A stretch of 64,000 nucleotides of DNA from JACRLV01 sp045863555 (lineage in GTDB: Bacteria > Planctomycetota > Phycisphaerae > UBA1845 > Fen-1342). Shown piece by piece: positions 24,554 through 33,339 of this stretch. The notes under the pieces are model-generated. The model saw only the letters and a list, made by a program, of their open reading frames with translations, was not told the origin of the DNA and did not search any database. The translations under genes were made by a program, and so were the position numbers. The DNA lies in contig BTUU01000005.1 of assembly GCA_045863555.1 (NCBI GenBank), forward strand, positions 1 to 64,000, in the 5' to 3' direction. Positions within the stretch are counted from its first letter, which is position 1; every line of letters begins with the position of its first letter.

Positions 24554-25785
24554 GATTTCCAGAGGGGCCGACGCAAGAACCGAGGCAGCCGCGGAGCGAT
24601 TCGCTGGAACCAGACGCGATAGTATGCGAGATTCAGCCAATCGGACCACGCGAGCAGGAGGCGCGACTTCGCGAGCGACAGCGGACGATTCGCTGCGACG
24701 ACGACCGACTCAAGGGGATACTCGGTTGCACCCAGCCGGAGTTTGTAGTCGTAATGTCCCGAACCGCCCTCGATCCGCCGGATGCCTTTTGAGATCATCG
24801 CGAGTACGCGCCGCACGAAGGTCACGCGGCCGATTCCGCGCTTCTCCATCTCCTCGTTCACGACCCGGCTCGTCAGCCGCCAATAGTGCGCATCACCAAA
24901 AACGAAATCAAACTCGTACACGACCGCACGTCCAGAGGCGCAGAAGACGTCTATGTTTGCGCCTCCCATTGGAGCCAAGCGACGGACTAGTGTTTTCGCA
25001 AATGCAGTTGAGAGCGGCCAGTCACCAAAATGCCCGAGTTTCCCGGCCATTCGCCACTGTACCTGATGCAGTTCGACAAACCGGTCGAACTCCGTCTCGA
25101 GCTGGTCGAGAGCACCCAGCGAACGAAAGTCAAGACTGAATGATTCCTGCAATCGCCGCTCATCTCGGCGGTAATTGCCTCGCTCGCTCTTTGACAGGCT
25201 CGCGAGATACGCATCTCCTGTCGGCGGGAGGTGAAACACCGAATGCACGCCGATCGATCTCGCCCGGACCAGACAAGCATGCGACCCAAGCCGCTCGGCG
25301 GCGGCACGTGCGTAGACACCGGCGCGACCTTCGCCTGACAGCGGCGCGAGGCTGATCACATCGCAGCGCTCCTGCATGAGCGCATGCTCGATTGTCTGCG
25401 CGTAGATCTCGGCTGCAAGGTCGGCAACGACGGGGGGATTCAGGACAACGATGGTTGAATCGGCCCCGAGAAGCCGCGCTACGCGAACCGGGACCGGTCC
25501 AACCCAGACGCGAAAGATCATCAGCGGGACGATTCCGACCAGTCGACCCCCGGCGCGAAAAACCAGGATTCGGCAGATTCGGCCCTTGCCGTAAAAATCC
25601 CACCAGGTGCGCAACCACTCCCAGGAAAAGTAAATGTCTCCGCGATGGGACTCGACGAATTCATCCCACTGGGCCTGGGGAATCCCGGTCGCCGCCAGAT
25701 CCTCGAAGACCTGGAACTCCAGCGCCGCATCGGAAATCTGATTCCTCGGGGCCGAGGCGGTCGTCACCAGCGGCAGGGCCGTCAT
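24532..25785 (-). CDS. CelD/BcsL-type GNAT acetyltransferase-like protein
   Basis: The product is 417 residues and starts at ATG 25785, sharing ATGA with the glycosyltransferase upstream. The N-terminal lobe has WDEFVESHRGDIYFSWEWLR, the usual opening of the CelD-like acetyltransferase family involved in cellulose and exopolysaccharide synthesis. The second lobe has YLASLSKSERGNYRRDERRL and RRIEGGSGHYDYKLRLGATE, matching the family K..R...R block and the glycine/tyrosine block. It is predicted to acylate a sugar or lipid-linked intermediate in the cytoplasm. The C-terminus is basic and may bind membrane. Confidence 0.84.
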   Translation of the reverse strand: MTALPLVTTASAPRNQISDAALEFQVFEDLAATGIPQAQWDEFVESHRGDIYFSWEWLRTWWDFYGKGRICRILVFRAGGRLVGIVPLMIFRVWVGPVPVRVARLLGADSTIVVLNPPVVADLAAEIYAQTIEHALMQERCDVISLAPLSGEGRAGVYARAAAERLGSHACLVRARSIGVHSVFHLPPTGDAYLASLSKSERGNYRRDERRLQESFSLDFRSLGALDQLETEFDRFVELHQVQWRMAGKLGHFGDWPLSTAFAKTLVRRLAPMGGANIDVFCASGRAVVYEFDFVFGDAHYWRLTSRVVNEEMEKRGIGRVTFVRRVLAMISKGIRRIEGGSGHYDYKLRLGATEYPLESVVVAANRPLSLAKSRLLLAWSDWLNLAYYRVWFQRIAPRLPRFLRRPLWKSWIRSRL

Positions 25786-26726
25786 TCGGGTGACGCTCCA
25801 AGACAGTGAAACCGCAGGGCTGCCGAGGACTGTGACGCCTTGGCCCGCGCCAGCTCAGCACCGCTTGCGAGGCCGAACAGCCGAAAGACCGCCCATCGGC
25901 CCAGATTTGCGATGCAGAGGATCAGCTTCGCACCCGCCCACGAGAGGACACCCCGGTTCTTCCGGAGGAAGATCAAGAGACTCTTCTGCATCTGCACGTA
26001 CATTCGCCGGCTGGCCAGCCTCGTACTCTTGCCGCCGCCGTCGCGATGAATAATCCGCGCGATCGGCGTGAACACACGACGAATCCCGCGGCGGTGCATC
26101 TGAAAGCACCAATCGGCCTCCTCACCGTAGACGAAGTAGGCTTCATCGAGCGGGCCGATCGCGTCGTAGACCTCGCGCCGAAGCAGCATGAACATGCCCG
26201 ATACGACATCCACGTCGCGAGCGGAGCGACGATCCCACTCTCCGTACCAATAGCGGCCGAACCAACTGGACCGCGGAAACGACTTCGATAGTCTGGTCGC
26301 ATCCAGTACCAGGTTCACCACCGACGGAAAGCGAAAGCACGTGCGCTGAATCGTGATCGCGTCTTCGAACACCTGGCCCCCGGAGCAACCGACGTCCGAA
26401 TTCTCATCCATGAACCCCACCATGCGGTCGATGGCTCGATCCTCAATCAGCGTGTCGGGATTCAGGAGAAGCAGATAGCGGCCGCGAGACCGTGAAAGTC
26501 CCTGGTTATTCGCCGCCGCGAAACCGCGGTTCTCCCGATTCGCGATCAGCGCGACCTGCGGAAATTCCGCCGAGATGGCGGCGGCCGAGCCGTCGGTCGA
26601 GGCGTTGTCCACGACGAGGAGCTCAAATGGCGTATCGAGGGTCTGGTCGAAGACCGAGCGGAGGCACTCGAGCGTCAACTCGCGGGTGTTGTAGCTGACG
26701 ACGATGATGCTGAGGCGGGGCGTCAT
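25782..26726 (-). CDS. Family 2 glycosyltransferase (rhamnosyltransferase-like)
   Basis: The product is 314 residues from ATG 26726. GT2 features appear in order: LSIIVVSYNTRELTLECLRS, LLVVDNASTDGS (nucleotide binding), GFAAANNQGL, LLLLNPDT (DxD-like metal site), VVSGMFMLLRREVYDAIG and YGEEADWCFQM (catalytic base region). The last 50 residues contain a hydrophobic stretch (LILCIANLGRWAVFRLFGLA) typical of membrane-associated members such as WbbL. It is the promoter-proximal gene of the coupled run that extends to CapA at 15910, so a promoter is expected in the 237-bp gap before 26964. Confidence 0.9.
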   Translation of the reverse strand: MTPRLSIIVVSYNTRELTLECLRSVFDQTLDTPFELLVVDNASTDGSAAAISAEFPQVALIANRENRGFAAANNQGLSRSRGRYLLLLNPDTLIEDRAIDRMVGFMDENSDVGCSGGQVFEDAITIQRTCFRFPSVVNLVLDATRLSKSFPRSSWFGRYWYGEWDRRSARDVDVVSGMFMLLRREVYDAIGPLDEAYFVYGEEADWCFQMHRRGIRRVFTPIARIIHRDGGGKSTRLASRRMYVQMQKSLLIFLRKNRGVLSWAGAKLILCIANLGRWAVFRLFGLASGAELARAKASQSSAALRFHCLGASPE

Positions 26727-26963
26727 GCGGCGGCGCTCGCGGGGTGATCTGAAGCGTGCGCGAGGGCGCAGATTCGAGACAGCCGAGGGCAGATCGGCCA
26801 CAGGTGTTGCGAGGACAGCCGGGGACGGCCGGGCCACTGAGGCGCGGGGCGCACGCGGCGGGGCTGGCTCGACACGTCGTTAGATTTTCTTTGAACCGTT
26901 CTATTTCCGTTCGTTTTTGGTTCGGATACTATTCGGGTGGCCAACGGACCCGAAGGAGAGAAC

Positions 26964-27689
26964 ATGGACGCGAATTCGAGCATACCAAACATCACGAACC
27001 CGACCGCCGGGCAATCGGAGAAGAAGCCGGTCTCCGACGCGAAGATCGAGGCGAACCGGGCCAATGCGCAGAAATCAACCGGGCCGAAGACGCATGAGGG
27101 CAAGGCGGCATCCAGCCGGAACGCGATGAAGCACGGACTGACCGCCGCTGCCATGGTGCTCCCGAACGAGAACATCACCGAGTTCGAGGAGTTTCGCGCC
27201 GAGATGCTCGATGCACTGCAACCGTCCGACCGGCTCGAGGCGCACTTTGCCGAACGCGTCATCGCGGCCGCGTGGCGACTGAAACGGGTGACGAAGGCGG
27301 AGAGCGAGATCATCCGCTCGGGACTCGAGGGGCAGTGGCGATACAAACACACGCTCGCGCTCAGCATGAAGAAGCCGATCGGCACCATACCCGGCGTCGA
27401 AGAGAGCACCGCCGAAGTCCTGCTGGAATTGATGAAGAAACGAGACACGCTCAGCAAGCTCTCGCGGTACGAGGCGGCGATCGAACGGAGTCTGCACCGG
27501 GCACTGCACGAACTGCAACGGTTCCAAGCACAGCGGGCAGGGAAGGATGTGCCGCCGCCGGTGGCCGTCGACATTGACGTGGCTGTGCAGCACCAGGCGG
27601 CAGCCGCGCCGGCACCGGCGCAGAAGCAGGCACCTGTGAACGGGGAACCGGCCGCGGAAGACAGCGAAAACGGGGATCTTGACCTCTGA
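26964..27689 (+). CDS. ANRANAQKSTGPKT/KHGLTA family protein
   Basis: The product is 241 residues; the ATG has an AAGGAG site. The N-terminal third contains ANRANAQKSTGPKTHEGKAA followed by SSRNAMKHGLTA, a signature of a very large family of planctomycete and acidobacterial hypothetical proteins. The middle is helical with many charged residues, and the C-terminal 60 residues are Ala/Pro-rich and probably disordered. It is the only gene on the plus strand inside the 16-34 kb polysaccharide region, which suggests a later insertion. Function unknown. Copies are often found near dispersed repeats. Confidence 0.82.
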   Translation: MDANSSIPNITNPTAGQSEKKPVSDAKIEANRANAQKSTGPKTHEGKAASSRNAMKHGLTAAAMVLPNENITEFEEFRAEMLDALQPSDRLEAHFAERVIAAAWRLKRVTKAESEIIRSGLEGQWRYKHTLALSMKKPIGTIPGVEESTAEVLLELMKKRDTLSKLSRYEAAIERSLHRALHELQRFQAQRAGKDVPPPVAVDIDVAVQHQAAAAPAPAQKQAPVNGEPAAEDSENGDLDL

Positions 27690-27787
27690 CGAATGGTGCG
27701 TCCCAGTCCCGCGAAGAGCGCGCCGTGGACAGCGCCAGTCGTCGTGTTGGGTTCGTTTCGCAAAATCGGAAGTCCTGTCCCGCGGGA

Positions 27788-29137
27788 TCAGGTCGGTCGG
27801 CCAGCCCAGCGCGGAGCGACTTTCGCAAGCCGCGTGCTCGGCACGGGTACGCGCACGGGCGTCAGGCTGCCGATCACCCCAAGCGTCAGATACCACAGGG
27901 CCGTGATCGTGCCGAAGTAGCTAACCCCGAAGAAGTTGAAGACGTGGACGAGGAGCGAGACACCGAGCGCCCACGCGAAGATCTGCGACGGGCGATCGAG
28001 CTGCTCACGCCATGCCCGGCCGAGGCCGCCGAAGGCGACGGAGATGATCGCGATGAAGAACACGAGTGTCGCGAAGCCGCCGGTCACACCTTGGCCAACA
28101 AAGTGGTTCGTGAGATCCTGGCCGCCCCAGAACCAGTGGGCGGTGGAATTCACGCCAACGAACGCCCACTCGGGGAACCGGCGAATGAAGCTGTCGATCA
28201 GCATGTAGCGGAAGTAGCTGGTCGAACCGCCGACGGCACTCACGCGCGAGATCAGGTGCCAGACGGGCGCCTTCATCGCGACGTGCAGCGCGATGATTCC
28301 GAAGAGCAGGCTCCAGCGAACAAGACGCATCTGATGGCGGAGCGAATAGAAGAGGACGCCGATCGCCGCTCCCAAGACGCCGAACACGGGCGTGCTGGAC
28401 GCACAGCAATAGACGATGGACAGGGCCGCGCACGACGAGAGAAGCGCTTCCGTCTTCGCACTGCCGCCCTGCCACCAGCGCGCCGCCATCAACGGCAGGA
28501 GCGACGCCCAGAAACAGCCGGCGAGAATCGGGTGACTGTACGGCCCTTGGCAGCGCATCCGATCTTCGCGAATTACCGTGATCTCGGGAACACCGCCGAA
28601 AAACGCAAAGAGGTTGCGCTGCGTCGCATTCTCGAACAAGAAAGCGAGGGCAACCGGCACGGCCAGCCACGACGCCGCACGCGCCAGGCTGCCGAGCTCT
28701 TCCCATCCGCGAATCAGGCAGCGAACGGCGAAATAGCCGCCGAGCGCGTCCACCGTCACACCGCACTGGTAGACGACCAGCGCCCCGCCGGTGCGAAGCA
28801 ACTCCGCCGCAAACGTCGCGACGATCCAAAGGACCATCAAGGTGTCGAGCGGCTTCCACAAGTAGCGCGCGGCCTCGCCCCAAGCCGCGACGCGCACGAG
28901 CAGGACGACGACCAGAATTCGAAGGAACGGGAAATCGAGCGAGAGGATCGCGACCCGCTGCGCCGAGGGCACGAGCACCATGATGGCCAGAAACGGAACC
29001 AGCGCATGCCGACGCGGAAGCCCCAGCGTCGCGAGCATAGCGATAACCAACATCGCCAGCCCAACGGGATGGACATTCGTCTCGTCAGTGAACGCGGCGC
29101 GTCCAAAGTCTTCAAGGACGCGTTCATCTTGGGCCAA
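27788..29137 (-). CDS. O-antigen polymerase/ligase-like membrane protein (Wzy-like)
   Basis: The product is about 449 residues with at least ten hydrophobic segments, for example VGLAMLVIAMLATLGL, FLAIMVLVPSA and TGGFATLVFFIAIISVAFG. A larger loop in the C-terminal half (about residues 275-330) contains HLISRVSAVGGSTSYFRYML and NSTAHWFWGGQD. That topology and the R.S...GS..R.....A motif fit the Wzy/WaaL group, which polymerises or ligates lipid-linked oligosaccharide at the periplasmic face. The 5' end is unsure: only a TTG at 29137 is available, and coding-like sequence continues about 10 codons upstream to a TGA. Confidence 0.8.
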   Translation of the reverse strand: MAQDERVLEDFGRAAFTDETNVHPVGLAMLVIAMLATLGLPRRHALVPFLAIMVLVPSAQRVAILSLDFPFLRILVVVLLVRVAAWGEAARYLWKPLDTLMVLWIVATFAAELLRTGGALVVYQCGVTVDALGGYFAVRCLIRGWEELGSLARAASWLAVPVALAFLFENATQRNLFAFFGGVPEITVIREDRMRCQGPYSHPILAGCFWASLLPLMAARWWQGGSAKTEALLSSCAALSIVYCCASSTPVFGVLGAAIGVLFYSLRHQMRLVRWSLLFGIIALHVAMKAPVWHLISRVSAVGGSTSYFRYMLIDSFIRRFPEWAFVGVNSTAHWFWGGQDLTNHFVGQGVTGGFATLVFFIAIISVAFGGLGRAWREQLDRPSQIFAWALGVSLLVHVFNFFGVSYFGTITALWYLTLGVIGSLTPVRVPVPSTRLAKVAPRWAGRPT

Positions 29138-29171
29138 AAGCGTCAGCAGGTAGCGTTCCCTTTTTCAGATC

Positions 29172-30572
29172 CTAACACTCAGTACCCCCTTGATCCCCGC
29201 TAACTACGGCCGCACCTGCCGGAGAACCCGCGCTCTCGAGAGAGCCACGTTCAAACGGCTGCACCGGCCGTACTCGGCGCAAACTACGCGAGTCGATGCG
29301 CCGCCATGTGCCGACGATTGAAGTCAGCTTCTGCCAGAGCGGCAGGCGGAGCCACGCCCGGAACAGGTGAAACCCCTTGAACCGCGGCGTCGGGATGCCC
29401 GCGAGGCGGAGAGCCAGGAGGCGGCCCCAGACAGCACCGCGGGCGCGGAGCAGATTCGGCTGGGAGCGCGGGAGCAGTGACGCGTCGCGGGTTTCGAGCA
29501 CGATGTAGCCCGCCGCGGCGGCCGCGTGGAGAAAGTCGCGGCCGCGGGGCGTGCGGGCGACGATCAGCGACTTGCCCGGCTCGCCGGGCTGGACCGGGCG
29601 ATACCACGGGTCGCCCACGGCGATATCCGCAAATTCGCCCGTATGATCGGGACAGAGGCGGCAGCGCCACTGGACATATTTCGTCAGGAAACCCCACGAC
29701 TCCTCGTAGGAGAGGCCGCGTTCTTCGAGCACATCCGCGGGGGTGCGAAACCGAACGGTCCAACGGCCCGGCCAGCCGTTGCCGCGGTAGCGGATGGACT
29801 CGACGGAATCGGGATCGTCGACGCCGACTTTCTTGAGCAAATCCAGCGTGCCGCGCGTGGAAGGAACGCCGGCACAGAAGAACGCGACCGTCAGGCCGAG
29901 CTTCTCTGCAAGAGCGGGCCTGGCGCGGGCGGCCATCGTCGCGCCGGCGACGTCGCAGGGCTTACCGATGAATACACAGGGCCCGGCGGCCGCCTCGATC
30001 CGCCCCAGTCCATCACCGGGGCTGGCGGGGGCGTAGCGCGAACCCGTGCGAGTGAGCAACTCATCGCGACAACGGCTCATTACCGTCTCGTTCAAATACG
30101 GGACGTCTTTGCGTGCGGCGGTGTGAAGAACGGCGTACATGCCGCCGCGCTCGACGGCGTAGAGAGCCAGCGCGCTGGCCGCGCCACCGCTTGAACCCGC
30201 CCTTCGAATCTCCGCATCGCCAGCTAAGCCTTCCCAGACCTCGAAGACCGGGCCCCAATCCGGCAGCAGGGATTGATCGAGCTCGTTATCCGAACGATCG
30301 AACGCATGTGCGAGTCGCGCCCCCGGGCAGGCGGACAAGGGCTCGGTCTTCGACGATCCGGGGCGCGCGTAGTGCAACGGTCGGCGACCCTGATCGATGT
30401 CGTCTGCCATCTTGACGGATCGGGGCATTGAGGCCGCGCAGACGCCGCATCCGGAGCAGAGCTGCCGAGCGGCGACCTCGCGTATTGCCTCCGCCGTCAG
30501 CATGGAATCTGCTGGTCCATTCGTGGTGTTCGACTTTATCGGGAGGGCAGAATCGTTAAGTGGCGCTATCAT
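29172..30572 (-). CDS. FrhB-like coenzyme F420 hydrogenase/dehydrogenase beta-subunit family protein
   Basis: The product is 466 residues, starting at ATG 30572 or ATG 30503. An N-terminal iron-sulfur motif CSGCGVC lies near residue 39. The FrhB N-terminal block RRAGSSGGAASALALYA and the C-terminal block with IGKPCDVAG, FFCAGVPSTRGTLDLL, CRLCPDHTGEFADIAVGDPW are all present. Genes of this family next to polysaccharide pyruvyltransferases are common in exopolysaccharide loci; here the pyruvyltransferase is three genes upstream. A flavin/Fe-S redox reaction on a sugar or ketal is a reasonable guess but not established. Confidence 0.86.
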   Translation of the reverse strand: MIAPLNDSALPIKSNTTNGPADSMLTAEAIREVAARQLCSGCGVCAASMPRSVKMADDIDQGRRPLHYARPGSSKTEPLSACPGARLAHAFDRSDNELDQSLLPDWGPVFEVWEGLAGDAEIRRAGSSGGAASALALYAVERGGMYAVLHTAARKDVPYLNETVMSRCRDELLTRTGSRYAPASPGDGLGRIEAAAGPCVFIGKPCDVAGATMAARARPALAEKLGLTVAFFCAGVPSTRGTLDLLKKVGVDDPDSVESIRYRGNGWPGRWTVRFRTPADVLEERGLSYEESWGFLTKYVQWRCRLCPDHTGEFADIAVGDPWYRPVQPGEPGKSLIVARTPRGRDFLHAAAAAGYIVLETRDASLLPRSQPNLLRARGAVWGRLLALRLAGIPTPRFKGFHLFRAWLRLPLWQKLTSIVGTWRRIDSRSLRRVRPVQPFERGSLESAGSPAGAAVVSGDQGGTEC

Positions 30573-30670
30573 CGACGGTAGCCCACGAAATCAGTCTCCG
30601 ACGCTGCGGCCCGCCAACGACTAATTCGGCCTCGGCGCGCGATGCGTGAGCCGCACGCGGCGCGAGTCGA

Positions 30671-32116
30671 TTAATAGACTCGCCCAACCGAGCGAGCAAA
30701 CAGCGCCGCGGCCCAGCGTGCAGACTCAGATCGAAGTGTCGCGAACGATAACGAGATTACAGCGATCGCCAGTAGACCGACCGAGGACAAACTCAGCCCC
30801 GTTGAAAGGGAAAGGTGGCTGGACATTGGCGGATAGCATACTACGGCGACAATCCCCGCAATGGCAGCTGCGGGAACCAGGGAGATATGCACTGCCAGTC
30901 CCTGGCGTCGCGATTGACGAATCACTGCTATCATAAATCCGGCGAACTCGCCCAACAAACCTATCGCCGCGACCGTCTCCAGCGACGCACCAGCGAGCAC
31001 CGCCACCAATAACACGGGAACGGCAGCAATCCGCGCGATGTTCGCAACCATCGAGTTCATCGTATCGCCGCAGGCCAGCGCGGCCGTCGTCGGAGGCAAT
31101 CGAAGAAGCCGGGCCGCCTGCATGAGTCCGATCCACCCAACGAGAAGCGGCGCGTCCCCGTACGGCGGGCCGAAAACCAGACCAATCAGCCAAGGACCGA
31201 GTGCAACGAACGTGACCGCGAACACGCCCGCCACGAGTGCAAACGACTGAATCGCGAGCGCGTACCGTGACCGCAGACGATCCGGTGCGTCCTGCACGCT
31301 CGCGAACAAGGGCAGCATGAGCGAAAGGCTGATGCTCCCCAGCAGCGTGGGGACGACAAATGCCGTTGAGAAGACGACAGAGTAGAGGGCCAGATCGGGT
31401 TTCGAAAACAGGCCGCCGACGATCACACGATCACCCTGAAACACGCCGAACATCAGCACGCCGTTGACCAGCAACGGCCACCCGAACGTGAGCAGGCGTC
31501 GAAGTTGAGTGCGATCCCACCCCCACACATACCGACGGCGGGCGACGATATGAGAAAGGACCGCAAGGACCGCAGACTGAATCAGGACGATCCAGAGCAT
31601 CGCCGACCAATCGCCCAGCCAACGGGCGAGCGGCCACGCCGCGAGGACCGCGGCCAACTGAGAACCTACCTGCGTGATCACGGCGGGGCCGAAGCGCATC
31701 TCGCGCTGGAGGCGACCAACATCGAGATGGGCGAGGCCGCGAAACACGGGGACAAGCCCCAGCAGCACATAGGCCCATACCGCTTCGGGAGTACTGAACA
31801 GAAGAGCAATCGGCCACGCCAGCGCGGCCGTGAACAGACCGCAGAGACTGCCGCGGAGGGACTGGAACGCCTGGGCCGTCGCCTGCAACCGAGGATCGTC
31901 GCCGTCTTTGGCCTGAATAATGAGCATTTCGACCGAGAGGTCACTGAGCATCTCGAAGAGCGAGACGGTGATCGCGAATGTCGCGGCGACGCCGAAATCC
32001 TCCGGGCTGAGGAGCCGGGCGACGATGACATTCCGAAGGAAAGACAGACTCTGGCCGAGCGCCTGACCGGCGCTTAGGCAAACGGTGCTTTGAAGTACTC
32101 TCAACCTGAGGCTCAT
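30671..32116 (-). CDS. Polysaccharide flippase, Wzx/MOP family
   Basis: The product is 481 residues with about twelve hydrophobic helices spread over the whole length. The N-terminal motif GQALGQSLSFLRNVIVARLL is typical of lipopolysaccharide/exopolysaccharide flippases, where SPEDFGV follows the first helix. It should move lipid-linked repeat units across the inner membrane for the Wzy-like polymerase. The ATG at 32116 overlaps the preceding FemAB-like stop by 4 bp, and 98 bp separate it from the FrhB-like gene. Confidence 0.9.
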   Translation of the reverse strand: MSLRLRVLQSTVCLSAGQALGQSLSFLRNVIVARLLSPEDFGVAATFAITVSLFEMLSDLSVEMLIIQAKDGDDPRLQATAQAFQSLRGSLCGLFTAALAWPIALLFSTPEAVWAYVLLGLVPVFRGLAHLDVGRLQREMRFGPAVITQVGSQLAAVLAAWPLARWLGDWSAMLWIVLIQSAVLAVLSHIVARRRYVWGWDRTQLRRLLTFGWPLLVNGVLMFGVFQGDRVIVGGLFSKPDLALYSVVFSTAFVVPTLLGSISLSLMLPLFASVQDAPDRLRSRYALAIQSFALVAGVFAVTFVALGPWLIGLVFGPPYGDAPLLVGWIGLMQAARLLRLPPTTAALACGDTMNSMVANIARIAAVPVLLVAVLAGASLETVAAIGLLGEFAGFMIAVIRQSRRQGLAVHISLVPAAAIAGIVAVVCYPPMSSHLSLSTGLSLSSVGLLAIAVISLSFATLRSESARWAAALFARSVGRVY

Positions 32117-33339
32117 TCTTGACTCTGCTTATCCGACTGCAGCGACGAATCCGCCTCCTGCGGCCGCCCATCGCTCGGCCGAACTGCCCGCGCTGGTGAA
32201 ATCGACCGAGTGCGTACCCTTTGAATAACGCGATAGGCCATTCGACGCGACGCTCGCACTACACGACCACATATCGCTTGTATGTTCGACAATACAAAGA
32301 CACCAGGATGGCATCTGGTCGTAAAATCGCCCAACACTGCCACGCTCCGCGGACGGAAGCCCTCCTTAAATGCGTGAATTTGGTACACTTCACTCGATTC
32401 TGGAGTATTTTGATCGTATCCCTCCACATCAAATGATATGCAGCCGCACGATCGAGCCCAGCGCATGGCCGCCCACCACAGAATTGCGCCAACGCGAACC
32501 GTCGCCAACGGAATCGGCATCCTCGAAGCAAGCGCGTACCTTGATGGGTAGGCGGTAACTGAATCGCGCAGAACACTCATTCCACTGACAATAGTGTCGT
32601 CGTATTTGGCCAAAAGGAGTACCCCCAGTTCTTGGTTCAGCAGGACACTCTTCGCCATCGCGCGGAACTCATAGTGCCCCATCCCGTGCAGCCGGCGAGC
32701 AGCCTGCATCGAAGTCAGAATGCTCCAGAACGCTCCGACTTCCGCTTCAGACTGAGCGGGGGTGACGATTACTCCACGACGCTGCGCCAGTCGAATCTGG
32801 TATCGAGTTTTCTCTGAGAACGACCGCAGGATATCAGCTTCCGCGGGGCGCAGATCAATAACCCCCGTAGCTACTCGGCGGTTTCGGACGGCGCGCCAGC
32901 CGAGGGACTCTATCACGCGCTCAACACTGGTCGCGTTAGCATCAAGCCAATGGGGTGCGATACGGAGACGCCCGACCTTTTGGGCGCGAAACATACCAAC
33001 CAGTCGCGGTAGCACATCACGTAGCACCGACGGATCGTCGACAATCGGGCCTCGCTGACACACAGCCTCAATCGAGCCTCCAGCAAGCAGTGGAGTAGGG
33101 CGCAACCAAAACTGACCTACACACACCAATACGCCATTTCGATACACTGAGACATATAACACTTTATGCGCGGCCGATGGTGCCACACCTCCGAACACTG
33201 GGTGCTGCCGCGGATGGGAGTTCCGCGACGACTCCCAGAAAGCAAGCCAGGAACAACGCTGGCTCGGTGAGAGCTCGGGCGCGATGTCAATCGTTATCTG
33301 CATCTTCGATGTGCCATTCGTTTCCGCTGGCAACATCAT
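32113..33339 (-). CDS. FemAB/GNAT-fold acyltransferase-like protein
   Basis: The product is 408 residues from ATG 33339, which overlaps the pyruvyltransferase stop by 4 bp (a second ATG follows at once). The two-lobed FemAB plan is visible: GGSIEAVCQRGPIVDD in lobe one, then ILRSFSEKTRYQIRLAQRRG, LLLAKYDDTIVSGM, and FDVEGYDQNTPESSEVYQIH with AFKEGF in lobe two, the usual end-of-fold motif. The DNA is lower in GC than its neighbours, as is the 3' end of the upstream gene, so this block may have a different history. The C-terminal 50 residues are charged and probably disordered. Confidence 0.8.
   Translation of the reverse strand: MMLPAETNGTSKMQITIDIAPELSPSQRCSWLAFWESSRNSHPRQHPVFGGVAPSAAHKVLYVSVYRNGVLVCVGQFWLRPTPLLAGGSIEAVCQRGPIVDDPSVLRDVLPRLVGMFRAQKVGRLRIAPHWLDANATSVERVIESLGWRAVRNRRVATGVIDLRPAEADILRSFSEKTRYQIRLAQRRGVIVTPAQSEAEVGAFWSILTSMQAARRLHGMGHYEFRAMAKSVLLNQELGVLLLAKYDDTIVSGMSVLRDSVTAYPSRYALASRMPIPLATVRVGAILWWAAMRWARSCGCISFDVEGYDQNTPESSEVYQIHAFKEGFRPRSVAVLGDFTTRCHPGVFVLSNIQAICGRVVRASRRMAYRVIQRVRTRSISPARAVRPSDGRPQEADSSLQSDKQSQE

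Noticed and set aside
26891..26932. Promoter or LexA-like operator before 26964 (gaac-c-gttc at 26893-26901, tactat at 26927-26932)
   Set aside because: The spacing between a -35-like and the -10-like hexamer is wrong, and the palindrome is too short to be convincing.
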